From JAKANT01 sp035502095 (GTDB taxonomy: Bacteria; Pseudomonadota; Gammaproteobacteria; Burkholderiales; Burkholderiaceae_F): a stretch of 64,000 bases of DNA. The stretch is taken from assembly GCA_035502095.1 (NCBI GenBank), contig DATJUX010000025.1, positions 1 to 64,000 of the forward strand, given 5' to 3'. The notes under the pieces are model-generated. The model made no database searches and was not told where the DNA came from. It saw only the letters and a list, made by a program, of their open reading frames with translations. Made by a program: the position numbers and the translations under genes. Below, piece after piece: positions 45,050 through 54,304 of this stretch; position 1 is the first letter of the stretch; each line of letters begins with the position of its first letter.

Positions 45050-47335
45050 ATGGCGGGCAACTGGCTCAGCGCCCTGGGCGCCAAGCTGCGCGACGCGGGC
45101 ACGGCGTATCTCGAGCAGGTGAAGGTCGTGCGCGATCTGCAGCGCATGACTCCGGCCGAGGCCCGGCAACACTTCGCGCAGTACGTGCAGGGCTTGTCGG
45201 CCGCCGCCCGCGCCGGCTTCGCGTTGACGCTCAGCGGCCTCGCCAGCAACGAGCGCGACGCGGCCGCGCGCCGCTTCATCGAGTCGATGAGCCAGGCGCT
45301 GGCCAACCCGCAGGCCTGGACCGCGGGTGCGCCGCCACCCGCGGTGCCGGCATCACCGGACACCTCCGAAGAGAATCCGCTGGTCGCCGATGCGGAGCGT
45401 GTCGATGCCTGGGTCGAACTTCCCGACGACGCGCGCGAGCGGGCGATCAACGACCATGCGGCCAGGCTATCGCTCGAGGGCCTGGAGCAGTGGCGGGAGA
45501 ACATGGCCGAGCTCGGACGCCGGATGACCGTGCGCATGGCCCAGCATCGGGAGAACGAAGCGCGCATTGCTGCGGGCCGCTTCATCGAGGACCAGCACAC
45601 CTATCGCCTGAGCCGGCTGGCAGGTGCGCCGCCGCACGCCGGCTGGCTGGCCCAGCTGCAGCAGATGCAGCGTGTCGGCGCGCTGGTCGAGACACTGCAG
45701 AAATTCGCCGCCGAGGTCATCGAGTCCCGCCGCGAGGCCCCCGCGGAGGAAGTCCAGCCAGCCACTGCGCCCGGGGAATCGGTTGCGTCGAACGATGATC
45801 CGGCGCTGCCGATCGCCGCCTTGCGCGCCGAACTCGAAAAAGAGCTGGCGAGCGGGCGCGTGCTGGGCGACCGGGCGGACACGCTTCGCCGCCTGCTGGA
45901 CAAACTCGCAGCGTTGCAGCGCGCGTGCCAGCGCAACGAGGTCGGCGCCGATGTGGCGGTGCATCGGACGAAGCAGCTGATGGACGAGTTCATGCCGTAC
46001 ATCGCCAACCCCGGCACGGCAGCGGTCCACGCGACGCCGCGCGGGCGCGAGGTGATCCGACATGCCGGTGAACTCAAGAAGATGCTGCTGCGGCAGGCCA
46101 CGAACCCGCTGCCCGCGGCCACTGCCGAGGTGGTCGGCGCGCTGCTGGGGGACGTGACGACGGTGCAGCAGCGGGCGGGCGAGGCGACCGATGACGCGGC
46201 GCTGCTCGGCCTGGAGACCGGCCTATTGCGCCCGGCGGCGCGGGCGGCGCACGAGCTCAACCTGACGCGGCACGCTCTGATCGCGCGACCCTTGTGGGCG
46301 TGCGGCGAGCCGGTCAACCGGGTCAATGCGATTTTCTTTTCCGGCGCCGGCGACCTGCAGGCGCTGCTCGAGACCGTGGCCGGCGCGAAAGGTCTGGAGG
46401 TCGAAAACACGCGCAGGCTGCAGAACCACGGCCAGATGCGCTGGGACGCGCTGAACGCGTGCCACGTCGCGGTGTTCGATCTGCGCAGCGCGGGCGACCT
46501 GGCGAGCCTTGCGGCCGATACGCCCGGCCGCGCGCGCGAACTGGCGGCGACCGCCTACGAACTCGGGCTCGCCTTCGCGCTCGGCAAGCCGTTGCTGGTG
46601 CTCACGCAGCCGGACGACGAGTTGCCCTTCGACATCGACCTGACGCCGATGGCGCTGCACGGCGATCACGCCGACGCAGACCTCCTCGCACACGCGCTCG
46701 ACGAGACGTTCTACGTTCCCCAGCGCCCACACACCGAATCGTCGCTGCACGCGTCGCTCGCCCGATTGCGGCAGCTCGTCGCCGATCACCCCCAGCGCGC
46801 GGCGATCGAGCAGCAGTGGACCGCTCCGGCTCTGGCTGGTGATCCGGTTGGATTCGCTGCCGCGGCGGGCCACGTGTTCGAGCGCCTCGACGCGCCGCGC
46901 TGGCAGCTCCTGCGTCCGGCCTGGCCCGGCGCTTATCCCGAAGAAAGCTCGGCGGGCGGCGCTCCGGCGTGCTTCCACGTCATGCCCTTCCAGACACCGT
47001 GGGCCGACGAGGTGCGCGACGCCGCGCGGGAGGTTTGCATCGGGCTCGGGTTGGACTACCGCCGCGGCGACGAAGCCGAGGACGGCCGCATCGTGCACGC
47101 GATCTGGGCCGACCTGTGTCGCGCCGCCGTGGTGCTGGTCGAGCTGACTGGCGTGAACCTGAACGTGATGATCGAACTCGGCCTGGCGCACGCCATCGGG
47201 CGCCCGGTGCTCGCCGTGCAGCGCGCGAACACGGTCGACTTCAGGCCGCGCCACGTCGAGAAGCTGCGTGTGCACCGCTACGCATCGGCGGCGGAATTGA
47301 CGAACGTGCTGCGCGCACGGCTCCTCAAGAGCTGA
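45050..47335 (+). CDS. Large helical protein with two C-terminal NDT/TIR-like nucleotide domains
   Basis: A 761-residue cytoplasmic protein that I cannot match to a named family. Residues 1-about 400 are helical and Ala/Arg/Glu-rich, with a low-complexity linker at about 88-105. Two domains of the nucleoside 2-deoxyribosyltransferase/TIR-like type follow. The second (about 638-750) is canonical: FHVMPFQTPWADEV, RGDEAEDGRIVHAIW, then AVVLVELTGVNLNVMIELG and AHAIGRPVL, with the Glu that is catalytic in enzymes of this fold. The first (about 420-545) is diverged but keeps AVFDLRSAG and AYELGLAFALGKPLLVL. Such domains cleave or bind nucleotides and occur in defence and signalling proteins. A nucleotide-processing sensor or effector is a reasonable guess, no more. 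Confidence 0.8.
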   Translation: MAGNWLSALGAKLRDAGTAYLEQVKVVRDLQRMTPAEARQHFAQYVQGLSAAARAGFALTLSGLASNERDAAARRFIESMSQALANPQAWTAGAPPPAVPASPDTSEENPLVADAERVDAWVELPDDARERAINDHAARLSLEGLEQWRENMAELGRRMTVRMAQHRENEARIAAGRFIEDQHTYRLSRLAGAPPHAGWLAQLQQMQRVGALVETLQKFAAEVIESRREAPAEEVQPATAPGESVASNDDPALPIAALRAELEKELASGRVLGDRADTLRRLLDKLAALQRACQRNEVGADVAVHRTKQLMDEFMPYIANPGTAAVHATPRGREVIRHAGELKKMLLRQATNPLPAATAEVVGALLGDVTTVQQRAGEATDDAALLGLETGLLRPAARAAHELNLTRHALIARPLWACGEPVNRVNAIFFSGAGDLQALLETVAGAKGLEVENTRRLQNHGQMRWDALNACHVAVFDLRSAGDLASLAADTPGRARELAATAYELGLAFALGKPLLVLTQPDDELPFDIDLTPMALHGDHADADLLAHALDETFYVPQRPHTESSLHASLARLRQLVADHPQRAAIEQQWTAPALAGDPVGFAAAAGHVFERLDAPRWQLLRPAWPGAYPEESSAGGAPACFHVMPFQTPWADEVRDAAREVCIGLGLDYRRGDEAEDGRIVHAIWADLCRAAVVLVELTGVNLNVMIELGLAHAIGRPVLAVQRANTVDFRPRHVEKLRVHRYASAAELTNVLRARLLKS

Positions 47336-47375
47336 GTCCGCGGCGGCCTGCGTGCCGCCGTGCCCGGCGGCGCTC

Positions 47376-48164
47376 TCAGCTCCTGCCCGGAATGCGCGCC
47401 GGGGTCGCGCCGAGGTGCACGCCGCCGTCGAGCAGGATCAATTCGCCCGTGACCGTGCGGGCGCCGTCGACCAGCCACACGACCGCCTCGGCGATGTCCT
47501 CGGGCGAACTCGCGCGACCGAGCGGTGCGTTGCTCTCGTAGCCCGCCTTGATCTTCTCGTAACCCTCCTGCCCGACGCCGTCGACGAACCAGCGCGTCGT
47601 GATCAGGCCGGGGCACACCGCGTTGACGCGAATTTCCGGTGCCAGGGCGCGCGCGAAATACAGCGTCATCGCGTTGACCGCGCCCTTGGAGGCGATGTAC
47701 GCGACGGAAGAGCCGATGCCCAGCGCGCCCGCGATGGAAGAGACGTTCACGATCGCGCCGTGCGCGGCCTTCAAGTGCGGCGCGCAGGCGCGGATCATCT
47801 GCAGCGTCCCGAGCGCGTTGACGCCGACGATGCGCTGGAACGTCTGCGCATCGATCGCATCCCAGTTGGTGGCACCCGCGAACGACGTGACGCCGGCGCT
47901 GTTGACCAGGGCATCGACGCGGCCCCAGCGCTCGACCGCCGCCTGCACCATGGCCCGGCACTCGCTGTCGACCGCAACGTCGGCGCGCACCAGCAGCGCG
48001 TCGGCGCCGGCGTCGCGGCAGGCTTGCAGCGACGCCTTGGCTTCCGTCTCGCTTCTCGAATAGTTGATCAGCAGGTCGTAGCCGCGGCCGGCGAGCGTCA
48101 GGGCGGTCGTCGCGCCGACACCGGTGGCCGAGCCGGTCACGATCGCCACCTTGCGATTCTTCAC
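47376..48164 (-). CDS. Short-chain dehydrogenase/reductase (FabG-like)
   Basis: A 262-residue SDR. The cofactor motif is TGSATGVGATTAL, NSAG stabilises the sheet, and the catalytic Ser-Tyr-Lys is in VSSIAGALG and YIASKGA. The C-terminal CPGLITT and TGELILLDGG are classical. The start is the GTG at 48164, which has AGGAG 7 bases upstream and opens directly into the Rossmann strand; an ATG at 48260 would add 32 non-conserved residues. Substrate unknown. It is divergent from the methyltransferase gene. Confidence 0.88.
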   Translation of the reverse strand: MKNRKVAIVTGSATGVGATTALTLAGRGYDLLINYSRSETEAKASLQACRDAGADALLVRADVAVDSECRAMVQAAVERWGRVDALVNSAGVTSFAGATNWDAIDAQTFQRIVGVNALGTLQMIRACAPHLKAAHGAIVNVSSIAGALGIGSSVAYIASKGAVNAMTLYFARALAPEIRVNAVCPGLITTRWFVDGVGQEGYEKIKAGYESNAPLGRASSPEDIAEAVVWLVDGARTVTGELILLDGGVHLGATPARIPGRS

Positions 48165-48304
48165 GACGATCTCCTGGTAGTCGGTCAGCCCGTAGCGGGG
48201 CGGTAAGTCGGCGCGCCGATTCTGCCGCGAACCCGGCCGCAACGCCCGTACCATCGGCATCGCGTGGCCGCATGAACGGTCCGGGCATGGACCAGAGGTG
48301 AGAT

Positions 48305-49135
48305 ATGAGCGACCCCTACGTGCACGGTTACGACGCGCGCGAAAACGCGCGCTTGCAGGACCAGGCCGGGACGCTGGTCGACCTGTTGCATTCCGACACG
48401 CGATACCCGGCCGGCAGCCGCGTGCTCGAAGCCGGATGCGGCGTCGGCGCGCAGACCATCACGCTCGCGCGCCGCAGTCCCGAAGCCCGATTCACGTCGT
48501 TCGACATTTCCGCGGCGTCGCTTGCGCAGGCGCGGCGGCGTCTCGCACGCGCAGGCTGCACCAATGTCGAGTTCCGGCAGGCCGACCTTTTCGCGCTGCC
48601 TTTCGAAGCCGCCTCGTTCGATCACGTGTTCGTCTGCTTCGTGCTCGAGCATCTCGCGCGGCCGGTGCGGGCGCTCGAGATCCTGCGTCGCCTGCTGCGG
48701 CCCGGCGGCACGATCACCGTGATCGAGGGTGACCATGGTTCGACCTGTTTTCATCCCGACAGTCGGGCCGCTCACGACGCGATCCAATGCCAGGTCGCTC
48801 TGCAGCGTGCCGCGGGCGGCAATGCGCTGATCGGGCGCGAGGTCTACCCGCTGCTGGTTGCGGCCGGTTTTGCCGAGGTCCGCGTCTCCCCGCGGATGGT
48901 CTACGTCGACGCGAGTCGCCCGCAGCGGGTCGAGGGCTTCACGAGGAGGACGTTCACCGCGATGATCGAGGGAGTCCGGGAGGTCGCGCTGGGCGCGGGC
49001 CTGATCGACGCGGCGCGCTTCGACGAAGGCATCCGCGCGCTTTATCGCACGACCGAGGCCGACGGCGTCTTCTGCTACACGTTTTTCAAGGGCGTCGGGA
49101 CGGCGGTGCGGGCCGGGCGAACGGGCGGCGCGTAG
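48305..49135 (+). CDS. Class I SAM-dependent methyltransferase (UbiE-like)
   Basis: A 276-residue methyltransferase. Motif I is VLEAGCGVGAQT (about 40-51); motif II FTSFDIS; later FVCFVLEHLARP and LLRPGGTITVIEGDHG. The N-terminus YVHGYDARENARLQDQAGTL is typical of a methyltransferase group acting on small lipophilic molecules. Substrate unknown. It is convergent with the hydrolase gene over a hairpin. Confidence 0.88.
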   Translation: MSDPYVHGYDARENARLQDQAGTLVDLLHSDTRYPAGSRVLEAGCGVGAQTITLARRSPEARFTSFDISAASLAQARRRLARAGCTNVEFRQADLFALPFEAASFDHVFVCFVLEHLARPVRALEILRRLLRPGGTITVIEGDHGSTCFHPDSRAAHDAIQCQVALQRAAGGNALIGREVYPLLVAAGFAEVRVSPRMVYVDASRPQRVEGFTRRTFTAMIEGVREVALGAGLIDAARFDEGIRALYRTTEADGVFCYTFFKGVGTAVRAGRTGGA

Positions 49136-49137
49136 TG

Positions 49138-49162
49138 CCCCTCTCTTCGCGCGGGAGAGGGG
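49138..49162. terminator. Hairpin between convergent genes
   Basis: CCCCTCTC (49138-49145) and GAGAGGGG (49155-49162) form a perfect 8-base-pair stem; the GTTGGTGAGAGGG that follows is part of a sequence repeated widely in proteobacterial genomes. It sits two bases after the methyltransferase stop and 21 bases before the hydrolase stop. Confidence 0.6.
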
Positions 49163-49183
49163 TTGGTGAGAGGGGGATCACGC

Positions 49184-49984
49184 TCACAGCCCTTTCGCCT
49201 TGAGCCATTCCAGCACCGCGTTGGCGACATCGGTCCACCCGTGATCGATCGTCAACGAATGCCCGCGGCCTTCGAACTGCTTGAGCTCGGTGATCGCGAG
49301 CGATCCGCGATAGCGGTTGAAGCTCGCCCGGGTGACGACATCGGGCACCGTGTGGTCCGCCGTCCCGGAGACCAGCAACAGCGGGCCGCGCGTATTGTTC
49401 CTGACGTTGACCTCGGACGCGGCGTGAAACTGGAAGTTGGCGAACGCCGCCTCGAAAAGCGGCTTTGCCGGTGAGGGGATGGTCCAGCGGTCGAACAGCT
49501 CGTTCGACTCGGCCTCCGGCAGGGCGTTGCCGAACCCGAAGCGGAACTCGCTCTTGGTGAGCGCGATCGCCTTGTGCAGGTTCAATGGATTGCCGAGCGC
49601 AGGCAGCGCGGCACGCAGTTGCGCCAGAGGCAGGGGCAGTACTCCCTTCATCTGCGCGGGATCGATGGCGACGGCAGCGCGGCCATAACCTTCGCCGAGC
49701 AGCTTCTCGGCGAGCAGGCCGCCGAACGAATGGCCGACGATGATGGGCTGTTCCGGCAGCGTGTCGATGATCGCCCTGAAGTGCACCATCAGGTCGTCGA
49801 TGCCGTGGTCGGCGACTGCCTGCGGTTGCGCGCGCGCCGCGGCGACCGTGTCGGGCTCGTTCGGCCAGCCCGGTGCGAAGGCGGTGTATCCCGCATCGCC
49901 GAACAGCTTGGTCCAGTCGCCCCAGCTGGTGGCGTGCAGCCACAGACCGTGAATGAACATGACCGTTGCGCGCGTGCTCGACAT
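49184..49984 (-). CDS. Alpha/beta hydrolase
   Basis: A 266-residue alpha/beta hydrolase. The oxyanion hole region is VMFIHGLWLH, the nucleophile is in VGHSFGG (Ser about 89), the acid in SGTADHTV and the His in EGRGHSL. The protein has no signal peptide. Sequence fits the Abhydrolase_6 (esterase/lipase/haloperoxidase-like) group without a clear substrate. Confidence 0.88.
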   Translation of the reverse strand: MSSTRATVMFIHGLWLHATSWGDWTKLFGDAGYTAFAPGWPNEPDTVAAARAQPQAVADHGIDDLMVHFRAIIDTLPEQPIIVGHSFGGLLAEKLLGEGYGRAAVAIDPAQMKGVLPLPLAQLRAALPALGNPLNLHKAIALTKSEFRFGFGNALPEAESNELFDRWTIPSPAKPLFEAAFANFQFHAASEVNVRNNTRGPLLLVSGTADHTVPDVVTRASFNRYRGSLAITELKQFEGRGHSLTIDHGWTDVANAVLEWLKAKGL

Positions 49985-50082
49985 CCTGATCTCCGTCGTG
50001 AGAGCGAAGCGTGCGGTGCCCCCGTGCGGCCCGCGCCGATAGATTGCCCGTCTTTGTCGTGCAGGGCGTTACACCACAAGCG

Positions 50083-50106
50083 CGAGATCCCTCCCGCGCT
50101 TGCGGG
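50083..50106. repeat. Degenerate family A repeat arm
   Basis: GAGATCCCTCCCGCGCTTGC resembles the inverse of the family A arm (AAGCG, GGGATCTC). It lies between the divergent hydrolase and ferritin-like genes. The match is partial and the terminal CATCC is missing. Confidence 0.35.
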
Positions 50107-50222
50107 GCGACCTCGGGGCGCGAAACGCCGCGCCTGACCAATCGGGCGGTGCGATGCCAAATGTGACCTGCCATGCTGTCGGGTCGCACGCTTCCCGTGC
50201 CATCGCAGTCCGGAGTCCACGC

Positions 50223-52196
50223 ATGAACGACATCGCGCGCGATGCGATCGCGCCAAGCCGCGAACAGCTCGTGCACGCGCTCTATGAGGCCGCCGAGCTC
50301 GAGCACAACCTCATGTGCACGTACCTCTATGCCGCGTTCAGTCTCAAGTCGGGCGAGGAGGAGGGCCTGACGGCCGAAGAAGCGGCGGCGGTGCAGCGCT
50401 GGCGGCGCGTGATCGGCGATGTCGCCGTCGAGGAGATGAGCCATCTCGCGGCGGTGTGGAACATCACGTCCGCCCTCGGCGGCGCACCGCGCATCGGGCG
50501 TGCCAACTTCCCGCTCGATCCCGGCTACCTGCCGGCGGGTGTCGTGGTCAAGCTCGCGCCGTTTTCCGAGGCGACGCTGCAGCACTTCATCCACCTCGAA
50601 AGACCCGACGGGTCGCGCGAACCGGATGGGGATGGATTCGCTCCGGAGCGGAGCTTCCTGCGCGCGAGCGTCGCGCCGCGCCTGACGCCGATGGGACTGG
50701 ACTACGAGACCGTCGGCGCCTTCTACGCGGCCCTCGGCGACGGCCTGCGCGGGCTGGTGGCCGGACTCGGCGAGCAACGCGCATTCTGCGGCGATCGCGC
50801 GCTGCAGCTCTCGCAGGCCGAACTCGATCTTCCCGGCGCGCGTCCCGTGATCTGCATCAAGACCGCGCTGGCCGCTTTCGATGCGATCGTGCTGCAGGGC
50901 GAGGGGGCGCCCAAGCACACCGCCGATTCCCACTTCGCGAAGTTCGTCTCGATCCGCACCGAATATCGCGCGCTGCGCGCCCGCAACCCCGGATTCGCCC
51001 CGGCATACCCGGCGGCGACCAACCCGGTGCTGCGCCGGCCGCCGCGACCGGAAGGCCGCGTATGGATCGACAACGAGCAGGCCGCCGCGACGGTCGATAT
51101 CGCCAACGCGACGTATGCGCTGATGCTGCGCCTGCTCGCGTACGCCTACATGCTGCGCGGCTCGACCCCGGAGAAAGCCAGCGCGGTGGACCTGGCGATC
51201 GGGTTGATGCGCGCGTTTGCGGTCCTGGCCGAACGCGCCGCGCGCCTGCCCGCGGGACCCTCGAACCCGAACTGCAACGCCGGCGTTTCCTTCACCGCCT
51301 TGCGCGATGCCGCCGCGCTGCCGGTGGGCGCGAGCGCCTGGCGTTTCTTCGTCGAACGCTTCGAACAACTCGCCGATGCGGCGCAATCGCTTGCCGTGCC
51401 GGGCGGCGATGCGCGTGCGACGGCGGCGGCGCGCCAGCTGTCCGCACTGACGCAGCGTGCCGCGCATGTCATCGCGGCGCCCGCCAGCGACGCTCTTCCC
51501 GCCGCGCCTGCGCAGCCGTCGCCGCCGGCACGTTCCGCTGCGCCGGCGAGTTCCATCGTCGACGGCGTGGAGCGCGTCGAGGGCGAACGACTCGCGCTGA
51601 TGTTCGAAGGCGGGCGCTGCATTCACGCGCGCTTTTGCGTCACCGGCGCGCCGGCGGTGTTCCTCGCCAACGTCAAGGGGGCGTGGCTATATCCCGATGC
51701 AATGGATGTCGCGCGCGTGGTCGAGGTGGCGCACGCGTGCCCGTCGGGGGCGATCCGCTATCTGCGCAAGGACGGCGGCGGCCAGGAGTCGGCGCCGCCC
51801 GTCAACCTCGCCGCCGTGCGCGAAGGCGGTCCGTACGCGTTTCGCGGCGACCTGCGCATCGACGGAGTGGCGGCCGGCTACCGGGCCACGCTGTGCCGAT
51901 GCGGTGCCTCGAAGAACAAGCCGTTTTGCGACGGGTCGCATCACGACGCCGGCTTTGCGGCCAGCGGCGAGCCGCCGACCCGTGACGCCGAAATGCTGGC
52001 CGGGCGCGATGGCCCCCTTGCCATCGACCCGCAGCCCGACGGCCCGCTGCGTGTGCGCGGCAACCTCGAAGTCGTCAGCGGGACCGGGCGCGTCGTCGCC
52101 CGCGTCACGAGCGCCAATTTCTGCCGCTGTGGAGCGAGCCAGTCGAAGCCGTTCTGCGACGGCAGCCACGCGCGCATCGGCTTCAAGTCGGGCTGA
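50223..52196 (+). CDS. Ferritin-like / Fer4_19 / double CDGSH iron-sulfur fusion protein
   Basis: A 657-residue cytoplasmic fusion. Residues 1-about 260 are a ferritin-like (VioB/imino-pyruvate dimer synthase type) domain with iron-ligand motifs ELEHNLMCTYLY and EEMSHLAAVWN. A helical region follows to about 430. Residues about 450-520 are a Fer4_19-type [4Fe-4S] domain (CIHARFC, then ACPSGAIRY). Two CDGSH domains follow at about 556-576 (CRCGASKNKPFCDGSH) and about 632-652 (CRCGASQSKPFCDGSH), each with the 3Cys-1His ligands of a [2Fe-2S] centre. The whole suggests a redox enzyme with a di-iron site fed by internal clusters; substrate unknown. Confidence 0.85.
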   Translation: MNDIARDAIAPSREQLVHALYEAAELEHNLMCTYLYAAFSLKSGEEEGLTAEEAAAVQRWRRVIGDVAVEEMSHLAAVWNITSALGGAPRIGRANFPLDPGYLPAGVVVKLAPFSEATLQHFIHLERPDGSREPDGDGFAPERSFLRASVAPRLTPMGLDYETVGAFYAALGDGLRGLVAGLGEQRAFCGDRALQLSQAELDLPGARPVICIKTALAAFDAIVLQGEGAPKHTADSHFAKFVSIRTEYRALRARNPGFAPAYPAATNPVLRRPPRPEGRVWIDNEQAAATVDIANATYALMLRLLAYAYMLRGSTPEKASAVDLAIGLMRAFAVLAERAARLPAGPSNPNCNAGVSFTALRDAAALPVGASAWRFFVERFEQLADAAQSLAVPGGDARATAAARQLSALTQRAAHVIAAPASDALPAAPAQPSPPARSAAPASSIVDGVERVEGERLALMFEGGRCIHARFCVTGAPAVFLANVKGAWLYPDAMDVARVVEVAHACPSGAIRYLRKDGGGQESAPPVNLAAVREGGPYAFRGDLRIDGVAAGYRATLCRCGASKNKPFCDGSHHDAGFAASGEPPTRDAEMLAGRDGPLAIDPQPDGPLRVRGNLEVVSGTGRVVARVTSANFCRCGASQSKPFCDGSHARIGFKSG

Positions 52197-52358
52197 CGCG
52201 GAGAAGGGGCGGCGATCCAGCGGGCAGCGCAGACTCCGAACTGATGCGGCCGCAAGACATCGGCGCGGGGGTCGCCGAAGAAGCGGGCGGCGTGGCCGCA
52301 CCTCCCCCGAGCGCGCGCGGCTACGATTGACACCACGTGCCCGCTTCAAACCTGGCCG

Positions 52359-53444
52359 ATGAGACCGATCGTCACGATTGCTGTCTTCGCCGCGGCGGCG
52401 CTGCTTTGCGGCTGCGGCGAAGGACCGGCGAGCGGATCGTCCGCGCGGTTCGCCTACATCTCGAATTCGTCGTCCGCGCTCGAGATGCGAGCGGTCGATC
52501 CGGGCACCGGCGGTCTCGCGGCGGCCGCGACGCAGTCGGCGAACGTGGGCGGACCCTCGGCCGCCCTTGCGCTGGATCCGTCGCAGCAATTCTTCTATGC
52601 GGTGACGGCTACCGCGGGCATCGCCGCGTTCCGCTTCGACCGCGTGAGCGGCGCGCTGGTACCGATCGCGGGGTCGCCGTTTCGCGCCGGTTTTTCCGCC
52701 GCTGCGATCGCTATCGATCCCGCGGGCAACTTCGCGTTCGTGGCCAACGGGAACGGCGTCGACGTCTCGGCATATTCCATTGCCCCGTCGACCGGCGTGC
52801 TGGTTCCGGTCACCGGGTCGCCGTTCTTCACGGGTCCCAGTCCGCTCGCCCTCACCGTGGACCCGACCGGGCATTTCCTGTTCGTGGCCAACTCGGCGAA
52901 CAACAGCGTGGCGGCGTTCACCATCGAACCGTCGACCGGCGTGCTCGCGCGCGTACCCGGATCGCCGTTCGCCACCGGACTCGTACCGCGCTCGCTCGCG
53001 GTCGAGCCGTCTGGCACTTTCCTGTACGTGGGCAACTTCGGCGCCAACACGATTTCCGGCTACGTGATCGACAGCAAGTCCGGAGCGTTGACGCCGATCG
53101 TCGGCTCGCCGTTTTCGACCGGCGGCAGCCCGCTCGGCGCGACAGCGCACCCGTCGGGCCGGTTCCTCTACACCGCCAACCAGCTGAGCGGTGACATCTC
53201 CGCGTTCGCCATCGATCCGAGCACCGGCGTGCTGACGGCGATCACGGGGTCGCCCTTTGCCGCGGATGCCTTGCCGCAGATGGTGGCGTTCGATCCGATG
53301 GGGCTGTTCGCCTACGTCCCGAATCTGGGCGCGGACAACGTTTCGGTGTTCGCGATCGACGGCAAGGACGGCGCGCTGAAGCCCGTCGTCGGATCGCCCT
53401 TCGCGACCACGCTGCATCCGGCGTTCGTTCTCATCACGGAGTGA
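52359..53444 (+). CDS. Beta-propeller lipoprotein, lactonase-like
   Basis: A 361-residue exported protein with a lipoprotein signal (AALLCGCGE). The mature part has seven repeats of about 45 residues, each with a core like SPLALTVDPTGHFLFVANSA and IDPSTGVLxxIxGSPF, forming a seven-bladed YVTN/lactonase-type propeller. 6-Phosphogluconolactonase (Pgl) has this fold, but exported GSPF-repeat proteins are generally uncharacterised. The stop overlaps a possible GTG start of surE. Confidence 0.85.
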   Translation: MRPIVTIAVFAAAALLCGCGEGPASGSSARFAYISNSSSALEMRAVDPGTGGLAAAATQSANVGGPSAALALDPSQQFFYAVTATAGIAAFRFDRVSGALVPIAGSPFRAGFSAAAIAIDPAGNFAFVANGNGVDVSAYSIAPSTGVLVPVTGSPFFTGPSPLALTVDPTGHFLFVANSANNSVAAFTIEPSTGVLARVPGSPFATGLVPRSLAVEPSGTFLYVGNFGANTISGYVIDSKSGALTPIVGSPFSTGGSPLGATAHPSGRFLYTANQLSGDISAFAIDPSTGVLTAITGSPFAADALPQMVAFDPMGLFAYVPNLGADNVSVFAIDGKDGALKPVVGSPFATTLHPAFVLITE

Positions 53445-53470
53445 CCGCCCTGACCCTCGGGAGGACTACC

Positions 53471-54235
53471 TTGCCTGCAACCGAACCCCTGATCGAGCGC
53501 GTGCTCCTCACCAATGACGACGGGATCGATGCGCCCGGGCTCGCCGTTCTCGAAGAAGTCGCCGCCACGCTGGCGCGCGAGGTGTGGGTGGTCGCGCCGG
53601 AGCACGATCAGAGCGGTACCTCGCACTCGATCAGCCTGCATGCCCCGCTGCGCTTCAGCCGCCATGGAGAACGGCGCTTCGGGGTAGGGGGCACGCCCGG
53701 CGACTGTGTCGTGATGGCGGTGCGGTACCTGATGCTCGAGGCGCCGCCCGCACTCGTGCTCGCGGGCGTCAACCGCGGCGCCAACCTCGGTGTCGAGACG
53801 GTGTTCTCGGGCACCGTCGGTGCAGCGATGGCGGGCATGCTGCTCGGCGTGCCGTCGATCGCGCTGAGCCAGGTGTTCACCGATCGGTCGGCGGTGCGCT
53901 GGGAGACTGCCCGCGCCCATGCACCGGGCGTGATCCGCAGGCTGCTCGCCGCGGGGTGGAGCGAGCAGGCGTGCCTGAACGTCAACTTCCCCGATGTCGC
54001 GCCGGAGGCGACCGGTCCGCTCACTCTGACGCGCCAGGGGCTCGGCCTCGTCAAGCGCATCGACGTCGTCGCGCGCACCGATCCGCGCGGCTTCGACTAC
54101 CACTGGCTCAAGTTCCACCGCGCCGCGCGTCACGAGGCGCCCGACACCGAGGCAGCAGTGGTCGCCAGGGGCGGCATCTCCGTCACGCCGCTGCAATTCG
54201 AGCGCACCGCGGAAGGCGCGTTGACATTGCCCTGA
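53471..54235 (+). CDS. surE: 5'/3'-Nucleotidase SurE
   Basis: A 254-residue metal-dependent phosphatase for nucleoside monophosphates and polyphosphate ends. Metal ligands are in LLTNDDGID; SGTSHSISL, VNRGANLG and SGTVGAAMAG are the other conserved loops. The TTG at 53471 is chosen because GGGAGGA ends 5 bases before it and the family length is about 250; a GTG at 53441 overlapping the preceding stop is possible. No pcm, nlpD or rpoS follows, unlike the usual surE context. Confidence 0.9.
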   Translation: MPATEPLIERVLLTNDDGIDAPGLAVLEEVAATLAREVWVVAPEHDQSGTSHSISLHAPLRFSRHGERRFGVGGTPGDCVVMAVRYLMLEAPPALVLAGVNRGANLGVETVFSGTVGAAMAGMLLGVPSIALSQVFTDRSAVRWETARAHAPGVIRRLLAAGWSEQACLNVNFPDVAPEATGPLTLTRQGLGLVKRIDVVARTDPRGFDYHWLKFHRAARHEAPDTEAAVVARGGISVTPLQFERTAEGALTLP

Positions 54236-54304
54236 AGCGCGGCGCGCGGCGACGAGGCCGTCTTGCGCGCGATGTAGGCGTTGACCTGGTGCTCGAGAAA
54301 TGCA

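Noticed and set aside
54236..54304. A remnant gene between surE and the monooxygenase (minus-strand frame reading FLEHQVNAYIARKTA)
   Set aside because: It is only about 25 codons long, without a start or a recognisable family, so chance cannot be excluded.
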